Shown one piece after another: positions 33,770-46,469 of a stretch of 64,000 bases of DNA (its first letter is position 1; each line of letters starts with the position of its first letter). The stretch is taken from positions 1 to 64,000 of the forward strand of contig JAKOGI010002155.1 of the NCBI GenBank assembly GCA_029747015.1, written 5' to 3'. The translations under genes and the position numbers were made by a program. Source of the DNA: Carnegiea gigantea. Lineage: Eukaryota; Streptophyta; Magnoliopsida; Caryophyllales; Cactaceae. A model generated the notes under the pieces. The model worked only from the letters and a program-made list of their open reading frames with translations, searched no databases and had not been told where the DNA came from.

Positions 33770-36700
33770 GCAAGCGGCGGGAATAGATAATGCCGCCCCT
33801 ATCTCTGAAAAAGAATAGGATAGATAGGTCCACGAGTTAAGACAGAGAAGTTATAACTAATCTTGACGGACCACGAGAATAAGAGGCAGTATCAGCACCG
33901 AAGAAAGCAGGGATAGGTGCAGTCGCATTCGATCAAGAGTATGATACCAAAGATTTTAGATTAATTTATTGGTATATAGAGGAAAGATAGACTGCCCAGA
34001 ACAGACTGACCAAGACTTCAGCCTTCTTTTCTTCACTTCAGTAATCAACCGAGTGAAGAGCCAGCCCTTTTTTATTATTTTCCTTTCTGTTTCAGATAGG
34101 TGACGCGAATATCATATAGAATATCTCTTTCTTTCCAAGCTTTCCCGGAATAATTTTCTTCTTCCCAATCTATCGCTTTATCATTTGTCGTTTCAAAAAA
34201 GAAATTTCCCCTCATTTTTCACAGTGCTTGGCGTAGGTCGACTAACCAGACCTTGGTGAGATAGCTTTATGAAGGATTGGCTTACTTACCATGCTTCCCA
34301 TTCCATGTACTTCCCTCAATACTTGAACAGAGGTGCTTCCCCATATAGTCAAGCCCGCCCCTCAATAAGCGTCTTAAGGGAAGTGGAGGCAGTCTCTTTA
34401 AGTTAAGAATTCGAGATCTCGGGGTCGAGTCGAGGAAGTTGCCATAGTCGAAGTCAAAGTGGAAAGAGAACCTAATTTGAGTATTAGGCAAACTTTGACA
34501 TGCACTTGCTCTACCTTCAACACTGTTGAAAGATTGAGATAACAAGCTTGAAAACGACAAAAGCAGCAATTCCATGAGCAGGCACTAGTTCCGGAACAAC
34601 TATCGTTTGAGCAAGTGAGCATTGAAGTCAAATGGGAAATTTGATTGAGGAACTAAGCAAGCAATCCAGTGATAGTCTCTCTCTTTGAAAGCCATTAACA
34701 CCAAACGCTGATGAGCTTCCATTCCCATTGGACCAAGGACAAACCACTTTGAAGAAGGGCTGATGAGTGAATATTGTACATTCATCTAACTCAATTCATT
34801 CGTCGTAGTAAAGGAAAGAAGAAAAGGAAAAGTATTCCTTACCTTTGAATGGGAATACTTATTCACTGACCTGGAGAATTTTTGTATTTCGCGTGGTACC
34901 GCCCGTAGGCTAAGCGGGAGGACTGCTATTCGATCTATTCACTTTCGTATCACCTGGAAAAACAAAGAACTACCTTACCCTGATTGAACTGGAATTGGCT
35001 AAAGACCGGATGAAATAGCTTCGGATATTAACCCAGCATAAAAAAAAAATATTAAGTTCAGAGTCAACCACCTTCACAGAAAGAACCACACTTTTTCACG
35101 GGGGTAAGGTACGTTATTATTAAGCGACGAAATGCAAGCATTAAGGTTGATTCTATTCTATTCGCTCTACTCTCCTCCATTGTTAAGGAGAGAAAAGAAG
35201 GAGGGGTCTCCCCCATAAGAAAAGAATAAATGGGTTGTTGTTGACCAGCGGAAAGCATGGGAAGCGGATGCAATCACTAATGGCATTCACTTTAATTCGC
35301 TTTCTCTATGAGGCGTTTTAGTGCCTTTAACTCAATCCAGACTCGTTTACATATTCTATTCTTCCAAAGTATGATCTGATTTTAGCCTATGCCTAAAACC
35401 CAAATAGTACTTACTATAACTAAAAGGAGTGGGGCAGAACCTGGTTCAAACCGTCTATCCAACAGCCGCTTTCCTTAATGGCTACCCGCTTTCGAGTGAA
35501 CTGAACTCTTTCCCTTTTAGCCAGGGAAAAGGGAAACTATACAAGGAATTTTTCACTCGTTTATGGGTTTCATAGTTATTTTTACAAAGCAAATAGCATT
35601 TCCTATTGATTTGTCCCTTAGTACACCTATCAAGAGAATGTGAAGAATCGGTTCCAAAAGTAGAAGTTATGCTATATTGATAGCTCATGGGTATGCCATA
35701 CATGCCATACCATAACCCATTAAAGACGCTCTGGCAGAAAGAAAAAAGAGGTCTTCCTCATAGGGGTGGGATAAGAGTCTACCTTCACTATTAGCTTATC
35801 TGAGAGTCTGCCCGATTCGCTCCTCCGATAGTCGATCTTTTTTTACATAGGCTTTTGAAAGACTTTGCATTGGATCTATCAGCCGTAAATGCCATTGCGT
35901 GGCCTTAATAAGCCATGTAGTTATGGCTACTTAATGATTGATTCTTCACCAATATGGAATTTTATACCTACTGCTCTCTCGTATTTGTGCTCAGTCACTC
36001 CATAGCCACATGCTCCACACACCCTTTCTTTGCCCTTCGAAAGGGATAAAAGGAATCATAGACCTAGCCGTTACTGGATCTCCATAGGTTAGAGGTTCTT
36101 TCACTTCGTCATTAATAATCATCACTCTCACCTCTCTCTATGCCATCCCCTGCAAGCTTCACTTCTGCCTTTCATCTTTTTCCCTTCTAAGACATGCTAT
36201 CTTATCGATCAAGTAAGCAAGTCCAATAATGATTCGCAGGCAAGACAAATCTTTCTTTAATGGAGGGGAAGAAGAGAACCTTTTTCTCAGCCTATCAATA
36301 GGTTCTCTTCTCATACCTTCCCAAAAGTTGATTTTGCTGTGGAAGATCTTCACTTTCCTGAACAAATCGAAGCCCTTCTCTAATAGGGATAAATCAAGAC
36401 CGGATATACGAGCGTCATTCTTCAGATAGATCGCTGTTCGGTAGTTATTGTAGTGGCAGGCACAAACTTCCCTATAGCGTAAACATTTTTTAGTACAAGT
36501 AGCTAAGGGGGCTTGGGTTGCAGATAGACTTGAGATCGCTGAATCAAAGCGCATGAAGGGTTCCTAACGCACTTCCATTTTCGAAGTGTAGGAAAGGCTT
36601 CACGCCTACCTTGAGCAGCATGGCTGGCTGGAGGAATATGAGGTGAAATTCCTCTCTCAGCATTATGCCCTTCTTGACTGGCTCGTCATTCCACTTTCTT

Positions 36701-39700
36701 TCGCCCCCCAGTCAACAAAGAATTGTTTCATCTATGAGCGAGTAAACTAAGCAACTCTGATCCTTCTTTATAGAAAAAAAAAAAAAGCCCTCCTTTACTA
36801 CAAAGCGGATTCTACTTTTGGAGAAAGGCTGCAAAAGTTAGAAAAAATTGGATTCAGCTGGATGTTCGTGAAAGCCCTTTACGAGGGGACCCTTTCTTTT
36901 TATTTTCTTTATGGGATAATTGCCATTTTCTAAATTCCAAGCCTGCGGGCAAGCGGGTTCACTTATATCCCGACTCAATGATAGATATCAGGTTAGAACC
37001 ACTAGTCAGATAAGGGGAGAAATCCTCATAAAGCATAACTTTTCATTAAGAGAAGACATGATCTCCTATTTAGGCTAATCAATCAACTCAATCAATTAGC
37101 GTATCAAAAGAGATTGGCTCGTTGATCTTTGATTCTTTAGTCTTCCTGGTTAGCTTTAGCCCTGAGCGCTAATCCATCAAGATCGTAGCGTCGATAGGTG
37201 CTCCCTGGCTATCCACTTCTCGTAGTGATGGTCGTACGAAGACATAGGCTTTTCCGATGATTTTCGAGTTGCCTAAAGGCTGCATGCCCTCCTCAACTGG
37301 GAGACCTTCGATTAGAAAAATGGTTACTTTTAGTTGAAAGTTCCCTTCTTTCCCGGGGCTGACAACTTAGTGCTGCTTAGCCTTTCAACTCTGTTGCTCC
37401 TGGTTTAGATGAAGCGACTTCGGAATTCATTCGTCTCAAAAGACAACTCAGCTCTAAATTATTTCAGTTTAGCGCTCCGTGGGACGAGGGATCGTTTTTG
37501 AACTTAAGAAATCTCTCTTTCGCCTGGTCTTTCTCGATTGGCTTTTCTTATCCCGCATTGAATAAAAAAGCGGATCTTCCCTTGCCCTCTTCATAGTTCT
37601 CAATAGATCCCTAGGCCTAAAGATATGCATTTCTGCTGACATCTGGATCAACTCCACCATCACCATTGAAATCCTTCAATACGTCTATGATCTTATCGGT
37701 ACAGAACTTTTGATCTACCTATACTATATATAGGACAACTAATCAAAATTCAACTTCGAAGTTGAACTTACCTCATTGAATCAGAGAAAGCATTTAGATT
37801 CAAACCAAGGGCGGAATCCATAGAAATTCCGTAACTCATAAGGCCTGCTAACTTTTAGTTAAAGTAAACAAAGCAATGCGCCTTGAGCCTAGTCGTTATT
37901 CATTCTTGCCTTCACCTGCTTCATCTGCAGAGCTGACTTCGAAAGTGACTGCTTTCACTTGGTGATCTGATTCTCTTTGTTCTGGGATCTATTAGATCCC
38001 CTTTCCCTCCTGGTGATAGGTAGTTCAATGGTTGCTAAGCTGGATGCCAGGTATTTCCTTCTTCGTCATAAGGCATGCACAGATGATCTAATTAATGGGC
38101 TAGCTGAACTAAGACTAAGTCGATATTCCATAACGACTGGCGGACCATTTCGTTCATTGTCTTATTCTCAACCCCTTCTCGCTTCATATGAACTACTAAG
38201 CCAATCTCTCCTGTTCATCAACTCGAACCTCATTCTTATGCCGATTATCAGCCTGTTTCGCTGACCCCAAAGGATTCTAGCACAGCATCTTTCTTCTCAG
38301 CGGCGATCACCATCGCCAAGAATGGAATAGTCGCCTTTGTCGTGCCATAATCCTCTCTGCAGCTATCCACATAAGCATATAATGTGTGAGTGTGAATAGA
38401 GGCTAAAAACTAAAAATCATCAGACCGTCACTTCACCTCTTTATTAGGAAAAAGGTAATGAATTAAGAAACTACAGAACAAAGTATGAACGTCCAAGAAG
38501 TTGCAAAGGGATTTCCGAACAACCCTGCAATCATAGAGAAAATAAGGATAAGAGGTAAGGAATCATTAGCAGCCTTGAGATCAAAAGATAATCATCTTTT
38601 CTTTCCTCTCTTTTACTGCAACGGTTGGGTTTGGTTATAGGTACCATCTATTCTTAACCTTGCCAAAACTGTCATGGCCCAATCGTGTATAGGTTGTACC
38701 AAGGCCTGATACAAGGGTGAGCTAATAGCAAATAACTTTTTCTTCTCTCGCTTTTGTTCAATTGGCTTATGACAAGAATACATACCGGTGCAATCTGACG
38801 ATCTAAACCAGAATCAGGGAAGACATAATTGAAATATGAACCTGGAATTCAATAAAAGGAAGATTGCCAAGCCGAATAGGGCAGCAACTGAAGGAGGAGG
38901 TATGAAATAAAGCTCATCAAGTTGCAAGCAGCAAGTTCAGAAGGCCTACCAATCAAAGCGTTGAGAGACTGAACAACGTCCTACCTGATAGGCGTCAAAG
39001 AATGAGGAGGAAGCTTCTACGTAAGGTAGAGGAAGCGAAAGAAGAGTTGTTATGGAGTTCGACCAGAGTAGAAGACTTGTAATAAGAGGGACCAAGTGCG
39101 AAGGAAATGAAGATTGTTTTCCTATTCATTCAACCATTATTCTAAAAAGACCTGGAATTTGTTAACTAATATGATAGTCAAATCAGGTCCCGAGAAAAGC
39201 TTTCTGTAGAGATCACTACCAACCCTAATCAGCAAGCTTACATTAGAAGAATGAAGCATAGCATATCTGAACTATAACAGCTTACGATAACCGAATCCAT
39301 TAGGGCACCCTAGAGGATCCGATCCCATCCCTGAACTTGGGGAACTCTGGACCAACAGATAAAGAAACTCTTAGAAGACTACTACTTCACCTAAACCTGC
39401 CTTTGGATGGACCATAGGCTTGATGCTAGGAAGCGAGAAGTGTGGAGAGTTTGATTCGAGCATTAGAAGGAAGATGTATTCTAGAACAATCATTTGCTTG
39501 AAATTTTTCTTTGCTTGCTCTGCTCCCAGGAGACTTCCAACTTGGAAATGTGCTTGGTTCTTGGTTGTTGACCAAGGTCAAGCATGGGAATGAAGGGTGT
39601 CAAAGTGCTTCTCTTATCTTACGATATTTTCATTCTGAATTCAGATGAACTGATCACTCTACTTTATCTTAAGAGCTCGATAGGTACCTTTCTTTCACAA

Positions 39701-42030
39701 AGACTTTATGTAGGGCAAGATCATTCATTCCAGCACAGCTTAATCTGCTTTTCTGTCAGAAAGAAGATCTTAGGCCTACCGGTGATCGGCTTCGTGAAAC
39801 CATTTCGGCCTACACAGGGCTAAGGGGCAGAGGTTTCTAGATCCACTAATTGGAAAGGAGAATTTGGATAAATTCTTGTACTAAGCCCCCTTTTTCTTTA
39901 TCCTTTGAAAGGTGTGGTACACTGAACACCAAGCCAATCTATCTCAAGAAAGATAGAAAAGCAAGAATGAAACTGGTAAAGCTTTAATGACGCCTTTTTT
40001 ATCTTCTCTCTCCACTTTCTTCTCTAACGAAATTTCTAGTTAATAAAGCAAGGAAGGAAGGAATAGAGACTAACGAGGGAATAGGACTAGGAAATTATGC
40101 TACTTTTGTAGAAAGTTGTTTTCTTACTACTAGTCGTAGTGGTGGGTTTATGACGCATTCATACCAGCTTTTCTGTCTTTCGTAGGGTTTCATTTTTTAC
40201 TAGAATGGCAGCTGCATTGAATCCTCCTTCAAGCGGGTTAAGGGTCATCCTTGACCGGTCTTTGGGCTTTGCCTAGGGCCAATAACTAGCACTCTCAGTT
40301 CGATGGAAAAAGGCGTTTACTGCTTTCTCCCGACCCCTAGAAATCGTATTTTCTCTCCCGGCATGAAGGCAAGAAGAAGAGTAATGAGTCGAACTTCCCC
40401 TTTTGTTGTTCATCCAGCTGTCGAATGAGGAGAAGCTTGAGTTTTTCCACCCGGATGATTTCACTTTAGCAAAAAGCTTTTATTAAGGACTAGAGAGAAG
40501 AGATCTCGCTTGGCATTTAGCACAACCCCAGGCTGAATTCCCTTAACCAGTAGCTAGGCTTCTAGGTCCCATCCCTTTAATTCTAGAGGTGAGTCCTTTA
40601 GTCCGGTAAATAGTAGTAGTTTCTATAGAATTTGGGGTTGAAGCCCTTTATCTCCTAGGGACACTCGTTCGAATTTCATGTCTTAATAAAATGAGAACGG
40701 ATTTTACTCTAAGCCTGGCAATCCTTTTCCGACTGTCTTTGCCTTAGATCGTCAAGGTCTTTTCCTAGGGCCTGAAACTCTGTTACTTCTGGTTTCCTTC
40801 AAGTCTTTCTTTTTCTTTGTTCTGCCTTTAGTTAAGTAAGGCTCTTCAAGACCTAGGCATTATCTAATGTAATGCGTCAAGGAGTAGCAGAGAGACTCAA
40901 TTCGAACCCAATCCTTGACTAGGGTCTTGGAACATATAAGGTCGGGAAATCTCCATAGTTTGGATTCCATCATGGGTTGAACCCTGGCTAATCGTTCCAA
41001 CCTCTTTGTCTAGTAGATCTTATAAAGGTTAAGAGAGGGAACTTGCTTGAGGGCTGTCTTCATGGTTTTCGATGGGGAAAGCCCCTTTCTTTTCCCCGGG
41101 CCAGTTTAGACTCCGGTGATCGTAGATCATAGTGAAATCGAGGATCAGCTGGCTACTCGCCATTCATGATTAGGAGAAGAGTGTTGAGACAGGCTAAGTC
41201 AGTCCCGTCTATTCCCAAATGAAATCTTTTGCCCCCGTTCCCTCTTCCTTATCGTCCATACCCTGTGTAGACAGTAGTGACGATAGGGAGCAGTCGGTTG
41301 ACCAGCCGGCGCCACAGCAAGCTCCTCAAATAATACCTCCCCTAGACATTCCTCATGCTGAACAAGCTATGGATGACCCCTGATATTCTGTGTTTGGAAA
41401 TGACTTTTCGCGCAGGACGCGCTTTGAATGTCATTACTTTCTATCCTCTAATTGGGGTAGGAGTGCTCGCGTTCAGAGATAGGATTGCGAAAGAACTAGG
41501 GCTCCAGATGGCTTCCGAGTCAGAGCTGAAGCAAATTCTTGTATTTATTAGAAAACTTTCCCAGCTCGATAGACCTCAGCACAAGATGCCGGCGCCAATC
41601 TAACTACCACATCGACAGAGTACGATAAAGACTTTTTAGTCGAATAAGACAGGCAGGTTAAGAAAGAGACAAAACTTGAGCGAGGAACGGGCATAGCCGT
41701 AGTGCTTAAGGCAAAGTCTCACATGAAAGACAAAGAAGAAGATGGTTAGTCTCTCGTTGAAGGTTTGGCTTGACTCTATTCACTGAGCTTTGCGCCTTGC
41801 CTTTGTCTGATGGCGATTGGTTACATGTCCTATTTATTCTGCTTTAGCGCGCTATGGTAAGTCCATCACTGAGTGAGCAACCTGTGATACTCTGAGAAGT
41901 GAAAGATGGCTTTTGCATCCCTATACTATAGGAGTTTTCTTCTTTCCTTATCATTGGATAAAGCGTAAACTCTGGAGGCATAACCGCCAAGGATTAGGTT
42001 CGTAGCAACTAACTTTTATCGTTGCAAGGT
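33770..42030. other. Putative mitochondrial DNA insertion (NUMT) inside the MULE gene
   Basis: From about 33775 (GCGGCGGGAATAGATAATGC) to about 42030 the texture changes: balanced composition, short purine and pyrimidine runs such as CTTTCTTTCC and GAAGAAGAG, almost no microsatellites, no plant TE termini and no long frames. This is what intergenic plant mitochondrial DNA looks like. It splits the KAONASHI-like gene between the domain exon ending at 33495 and the linker exon starting near 42050. No standard mitochondrial gene (cox, nad, atp, rRNA, tRNA) was recognised. Open frames of 131 codons at 36159-36554 (minus) and 82 codons at 41355-41603 (plus) have no recognised family. Breakpoints are estimated by eye and may be off by 30 bp or more. 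A piece near 39590-39720 weakly recalls a copia reverse transcriptase. Confidence 0.6.
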
Positions 42031-42044
42031 ATTATAAGCATTGA

Positions 42045-43010
42045 GGAGCGCCTCCGAAGGACGAGGAGGCACTGCGGATAGTGAAAGAGGCACCAAGGTT
42101 AGAGAAAGAGGCATATGGTGTGACGAAAAAGGAGCTCGAATATATGAGGGCATTGCTTATGGGCATGGGCTAGGAGGATAGTGTTTTGGGAGATACGCAG
42201 AATGAAGAGCTTGAGTTGGCCCGTGGAGCAACTGAGACAAGAATCGCCACATCAGAGTGTGATGATAATGACACGTTGCGCACAAAATTACATACTGCTG
42301 ACGTGGCAAGTGCTGAAGATGTAGAGGACCGTGAGCCCTTGGGTGAGCATCATCTCACATTCAGGGTGGGTACTATTAACGATGTTACTTTAGATGATGG
42401 CATGTTACATAAGGGGGGAAATGATATGGATGGCGCAACTTATACGACAGAGGGAAATGTGGTTCCCACGCTAGAGTGCGACATATAACTAGCAGATGAC
42501 ATTGGTGAAGAGGGGGAGATGCACAACATTGGTGAAAGGAGCAAGTCCGGCATTGCAAAGAGGATACGGAGAAGTCCTCGGCGGTATCCCTTAGCAAAGC
42601 AGATATCGTTGTACTTTAATCCAGCTACCGCTTTGCGAATAGGTAAACGCATAATGGGCAATGTGTACACGTCCTACAAATGGTCCAGGAAGGCCACCAC
42701 CCACATAAGCAAAGAACAAGAGGCAGAAGAGATAGGGGGTAGTAGAGTAGAGGTAGAGAACGTGACGACAAGGGTGCTTGCAGTCGTCCCTGTTGCTGCT
42801 GGATGCGGCCAGGATCAGGAACCAATAGGGATCCATTCCACAAAGGGGCGGTCAGAAGAGGAACAAGTTGGGAACATCGAGAACGACACTGAACCCACCA
42901 CAACGTCAGACAACACTCCCACCGTGGAAGCCGGGGAGGCCTCCATCTCTCAGGTACAAATCATCCCGTTCCCAGTGAACTTCACCTACATGCTTAGATC
43001 AACCTCTCAT
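42045..43010 (+). pseudogene. Linker exons of the KAONASHI-like gene
   Basis: After the foreign block the plus strand reads APPKDEEALRIVKEAPRLEK, then YGVTKKELEYMRALLMGMG. It continues with an acidic stretch (DTQNEELELARGATETR onwards) to 42487 and, after a TAA, IGEEGEMHNIGERSKSGIAK followed by RRSPRRYPLAKQ, a basic motif like those between domains in related proteins. It continues to NTPTVEAGEASISQ at about 42954, just before GTACAAAT, a plausible donor. The last codons are the first member of the repeated exon family below. Confidence 0.6.
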
Positions 43011-43189
43011 TTTGCAGTGTGACTGTATGCCCAGCTACACAACGTAACTAACCTGGGTATACTAGCAGCCTGTCGTGGTATGCATGACTATCCTGCATAC
43101 AATAGTTTGCCACACTATTGTTGGGGGCTGAAGTAGGTGTTCTGTTTCTCCAACTTTGTACCACGTGTTATTCCTATCACGTGATTGCA

Positions 43190-45935
43190 ACAGGGAGGAC
43201 ATGAGAACATGAGTGCATTGTTGGGCGCATTCGAGAGCGGCGATGAATGAAGCACAGTGGGGGACAACGACAGCGTGCCGACCGTTGATGTTGGGAACGC
43301 CCTACCTGTTAGGCACGGTTCATCCCTTTCCAGGTCTACATTTATTACATGGTGAGCTGAACCTCAGCTGGTGGCTTATACCCAAGCACAATGCTGTAGC
43401 TAACCTAGGTGTACCTAACCGTCTGTGGTGGTAGGCATGAGTGTCATGCATACCAATTGTTTGCCACATTATTTTTGGGGGGATCGAGTAGGCATTTGTC
43501 CGTCTTTATAGCACATGTGATTCTTATCATGTCCTTGCAATAAGGAGGAGATGAGAACATGACTGCGTTGCTGGGTGCATTAGAGATCAGCGATGAGCTC
43601 ACCACAGTATGGGACAGCAAGAGCGCACACACCATTGATGCCGGGGGGGCCCCATCTGTCAGGTAAGGTGCATCCTTTCCCCGTGTACTTGTATGACATG
43701 GTCACCTGAACCTTAGCTGCTGGCTTTTTAAGGCATATCCAGTAACATGTCCTACCTAACCTGGGTATTTCTAACTGAAAGTATTGTTGAATATGATTGT
43801 CATGCATACCAGTATTTGGCGGCACTGCTGTTAGGGGCTGAAGTGGGCCCCTAAAATGTCCACATTCGTATAACATGGCCATTCTTCTGGTGCCCCTCCC
43901 AACAGGGAGGAGATGATAGCATGGGTGTGTTGATGAGTGCGTTAGAGACCACTGGCGAGAGCGAGAGTGTGCCAATGGTTGTCGTCGGGGAGCCCCCCAC
44001 CCCTAAGGTGCGGCTCAGCCCTATCCCTATGTACTTCTCTTACATGGTGGGATGGATCTCAGCTGCTGCCTTGTGAAGGTATACCTAGAAACATATACTA
44101 GCTAACCTGGGTATACCTAACTGTAAGTGTCGGTATGTATGAGTGTCATGCATACCAATAGTTGGGCACACTGGCTTGCAGCTATAGTGGGGCCCTCACT
44201 TGTTCATGTTCCTGTAACACGATCGTTCTTATCATTTCCATGGTACAGGGAGGAGATGAGGAGATGAGTGCGTTCAACAGCGCTATGACAAGCGGCGGTT
44301 GGACGTGCACAGTAGAGGAGAGCGAGAGCACGCCGATCGTGGAGGCTGGGGAGCCCCTCGTCCTAGAGGTACGGTTCATCCCTATCCTCATGGACTTCAA
44401 TTACATGGTAAGATGAATCTCAGCTGCTGGATTCTGAAGGTATGCCCAGCAACATGTCCTACGTAAGCTGAATATACCTAACTATAAGTATTGAACAGGG
44501 AGGAGATCACAATATGGGTGCGTCGCTCGGTGCATTGGACGTCGTCGGGTTGTTAACCATAGTGGGGGAGAGCGAGAGCGCACCCACCATTGACGTGGGG
44601 GAGGCCCCCCTAATACCTGAGGTACAGTTTATCCCGTTCCCTCTGTACTTGTACTATATGGTGAGATAGACCTCAGGTGCTGCCCTGGTGAGGTATGCCA
44701 AGCAACATGTCTTGCCCAGCCTGGGTATACCTAAGTGTAAGGATTGGTTTGCATGAGTGTTATTCATACCAAGACTTCCCACATTGTGGGTGGGGGCTGC
44801 AGCGGGTCCCTCATATAGCCACATTCATCTGACATTGTCGTTCTAATCATGTTGCCGCAATAGGGAGGAGATGACTAAAGGAATGCGTTCCTGGGTGCGT
44901 TGGAGAGTAGTGGTCCGTCGCTGTCGGTGAGGGAGCCGAGAGTGCACCGGTCGTTGAGGCAAGGGAGGCCCCCCTAATACCTGACGTACAGTTCACCTCT
45001 TTCCATGTCTACTTGTACTTCATGGTGAGATGGACCTGAGCTGCTGCCCTGGTAAGGTATGCCCAGCAACATGTCGTGTCCAACTTGGGTATACGTAAGT
45101 GTAAGGATTGGTATGCATGAGTGTCATGCATACCAAGACTTGCCCACATTATTGGTGGGGGTTGCAATGTGTCCCTTATATAGGCATGTTTATCTGACAT
45201 GGTCATTCTTGTCATGTCATTGCAGCAGGGAGGAGATGACCAAAGGAGTGCGTTGCTGGGCGCATTGGAGAGCAGAGGTCCGCTGTTGTGGGTAGGGGAC
45301 AACGAGAGCACGTCGGTCGTTGAGGCCGGGGACCTTTCCATCGTTCAAGTATGGCTTGTTAGGATCCTTCTTACCTTTCCGTACATGCTCACAAATGTCT
45401 CATGTCCTTCAGTGCAAGGTATGCCTACGAACCACTGGTTCTGACCATGGCCTTACAAAAAGGAGAACATCACACAATGGACGCATCTCTCCTTGCGACG
45501 AACACCGGCGCTAGGCACAACACTGAAGCAGAAACGGTGCTCCCCCTTAATGCCAGAGAACTTACCATCCCTCAAGCATAGTTAACCCTATTCCGTCTAC
45601 ACTTTCCATACATATGCACACGGACCTCATCTATTGTAATGGTAATATATGCCCAATAACCACTGACTAGTCACCTGGGTATATCGCTGTTGTTGTCGTG
45701 GTATGCATGGTAGCGATGTCTCCAACCATGGCATACGATTGGGTACGCCGATGGTGGGTGCTTTGTACGGTGCAGTTGTTCCCTCATTTGGATCTAATCG
45801 TGTGTTTTGTGCAGGGTGGAGATGAAAAACCAGAGGCGGTTGTCATAGAGGTGGACGCCGGTGGCTCCTCGACCGCAGATGCAGTCGGTTTACCCAGTGT
45901 TGTAGGTGGCCAGCCTCCCATCCATTAGGTACGGT
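43190..45935 (+). repeat. Tandem array of about ten exon-plus-intron units
   Basis: Exon starts marked by GGGAGGAGATGA or a close variant lie at about 43193, 43542, 43905, 44248, 44498, 44863, 45228, 45461 and 45814. A related exon end lies at 42880-42954. Steps are about 349, 363, 343, 250, 365, 365, 233 and 353 bp. Each exon is 110-125 bp and encodes a variant of GGDE.MSALLGALESS...TVG followed by (E/D)SESAPTVEAGEAP..EV. It is preceded by an AG acceptor and followed by a GTAC/GTAA donor. Introns share CCTGGGTATACCTAA and GCATGAGTGTCATGCATACC. Some copies are frame-disrupted (43193 and 44863 units). Confidence 0.85.
45108..45136. repeat. Perfect intronic hairpin in the exon array
   Basis: TTGGTATGCATGA, loop GTG, TCATGCATACCAA: 13 bp arms without mismatch. 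Decayed versions occur at the same place in other introns of the array, near 43429, 44131 and 44741. Confidence 0.85.
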
Positions 45936-46469
45936 TCAATCTGCATGTTAAACACTTGCCTTCCATGCTGACCTACCCCAGCGCTGTTGCAATCTCATTG
46001 TACGCCGACCTGTATTTTGTTGAATACTTGGGTAGCGATAATGTTTGGCTGACTGACATGGTCGCTCCTTCTGCTCTAAGCACTTGTTGCAGTTGGGAAG
46101 TGCACGCAAAAGGCTGCAGTGCATAGGGGTTGAACAACCGAATCCTCCTAAGGCAGACCTGGGGAAGAAGTAAGTGCAACACATTCATTGTGGTTGTAGT
46201 GGTCCTGACTTTCTGTGCATGGTTGTTGTCCCTAGTGCAAAGCACTGGTACCAATACTTTCACTATGAGCGTTACGTTCATGGTTTGTCCCTATATGTTA
46301 GGCTATCCGAAATTACCTTCTGAGAAGGATGTGTACAGAAGATGTTGAGTTGCTTCATATTGTACAAAAATGATGCAAGTCATTTAAGAAACCAACGGAC
46401 TAGTGAGTCATTTCTATGGCCCCATCAGACATTCACCATTGCTGTGCACCTACCCTAACCCCTTCCCAA

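Noticed and set aside
36159..36554. 131-codon frame on the minus strand in the mitochondrial-like block
   Set aside because: No recognisable mitochondrial or other domain. A frame of this length is expected by chance in 8 kb of balanced-composition DNA.
39584..39823. Possible copia reverse transcriptase fragment
   Set aside because: Only a vague resemblance around SYDIFILNSDE. The catalytic YVDD is not present.
40630..40690. Possible tRNA with a GTTCGAATTTC T-loop
   Set aside because: The acceptor, D and anticodon arms could not be paired into a cloverleaf.
41355..41603. 82-codon plus-strand frame in the mitochondrial-like block
   Set aside because: Reads like protein text, but no family was recognised and alternative frames are equally plausible.
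43190..45935. Regularly spaced repeats suggesting a CRISPR-like array
   Set aside because: Unit length (about 350 bp), coding exons with splice sites and a plant context rule this out.
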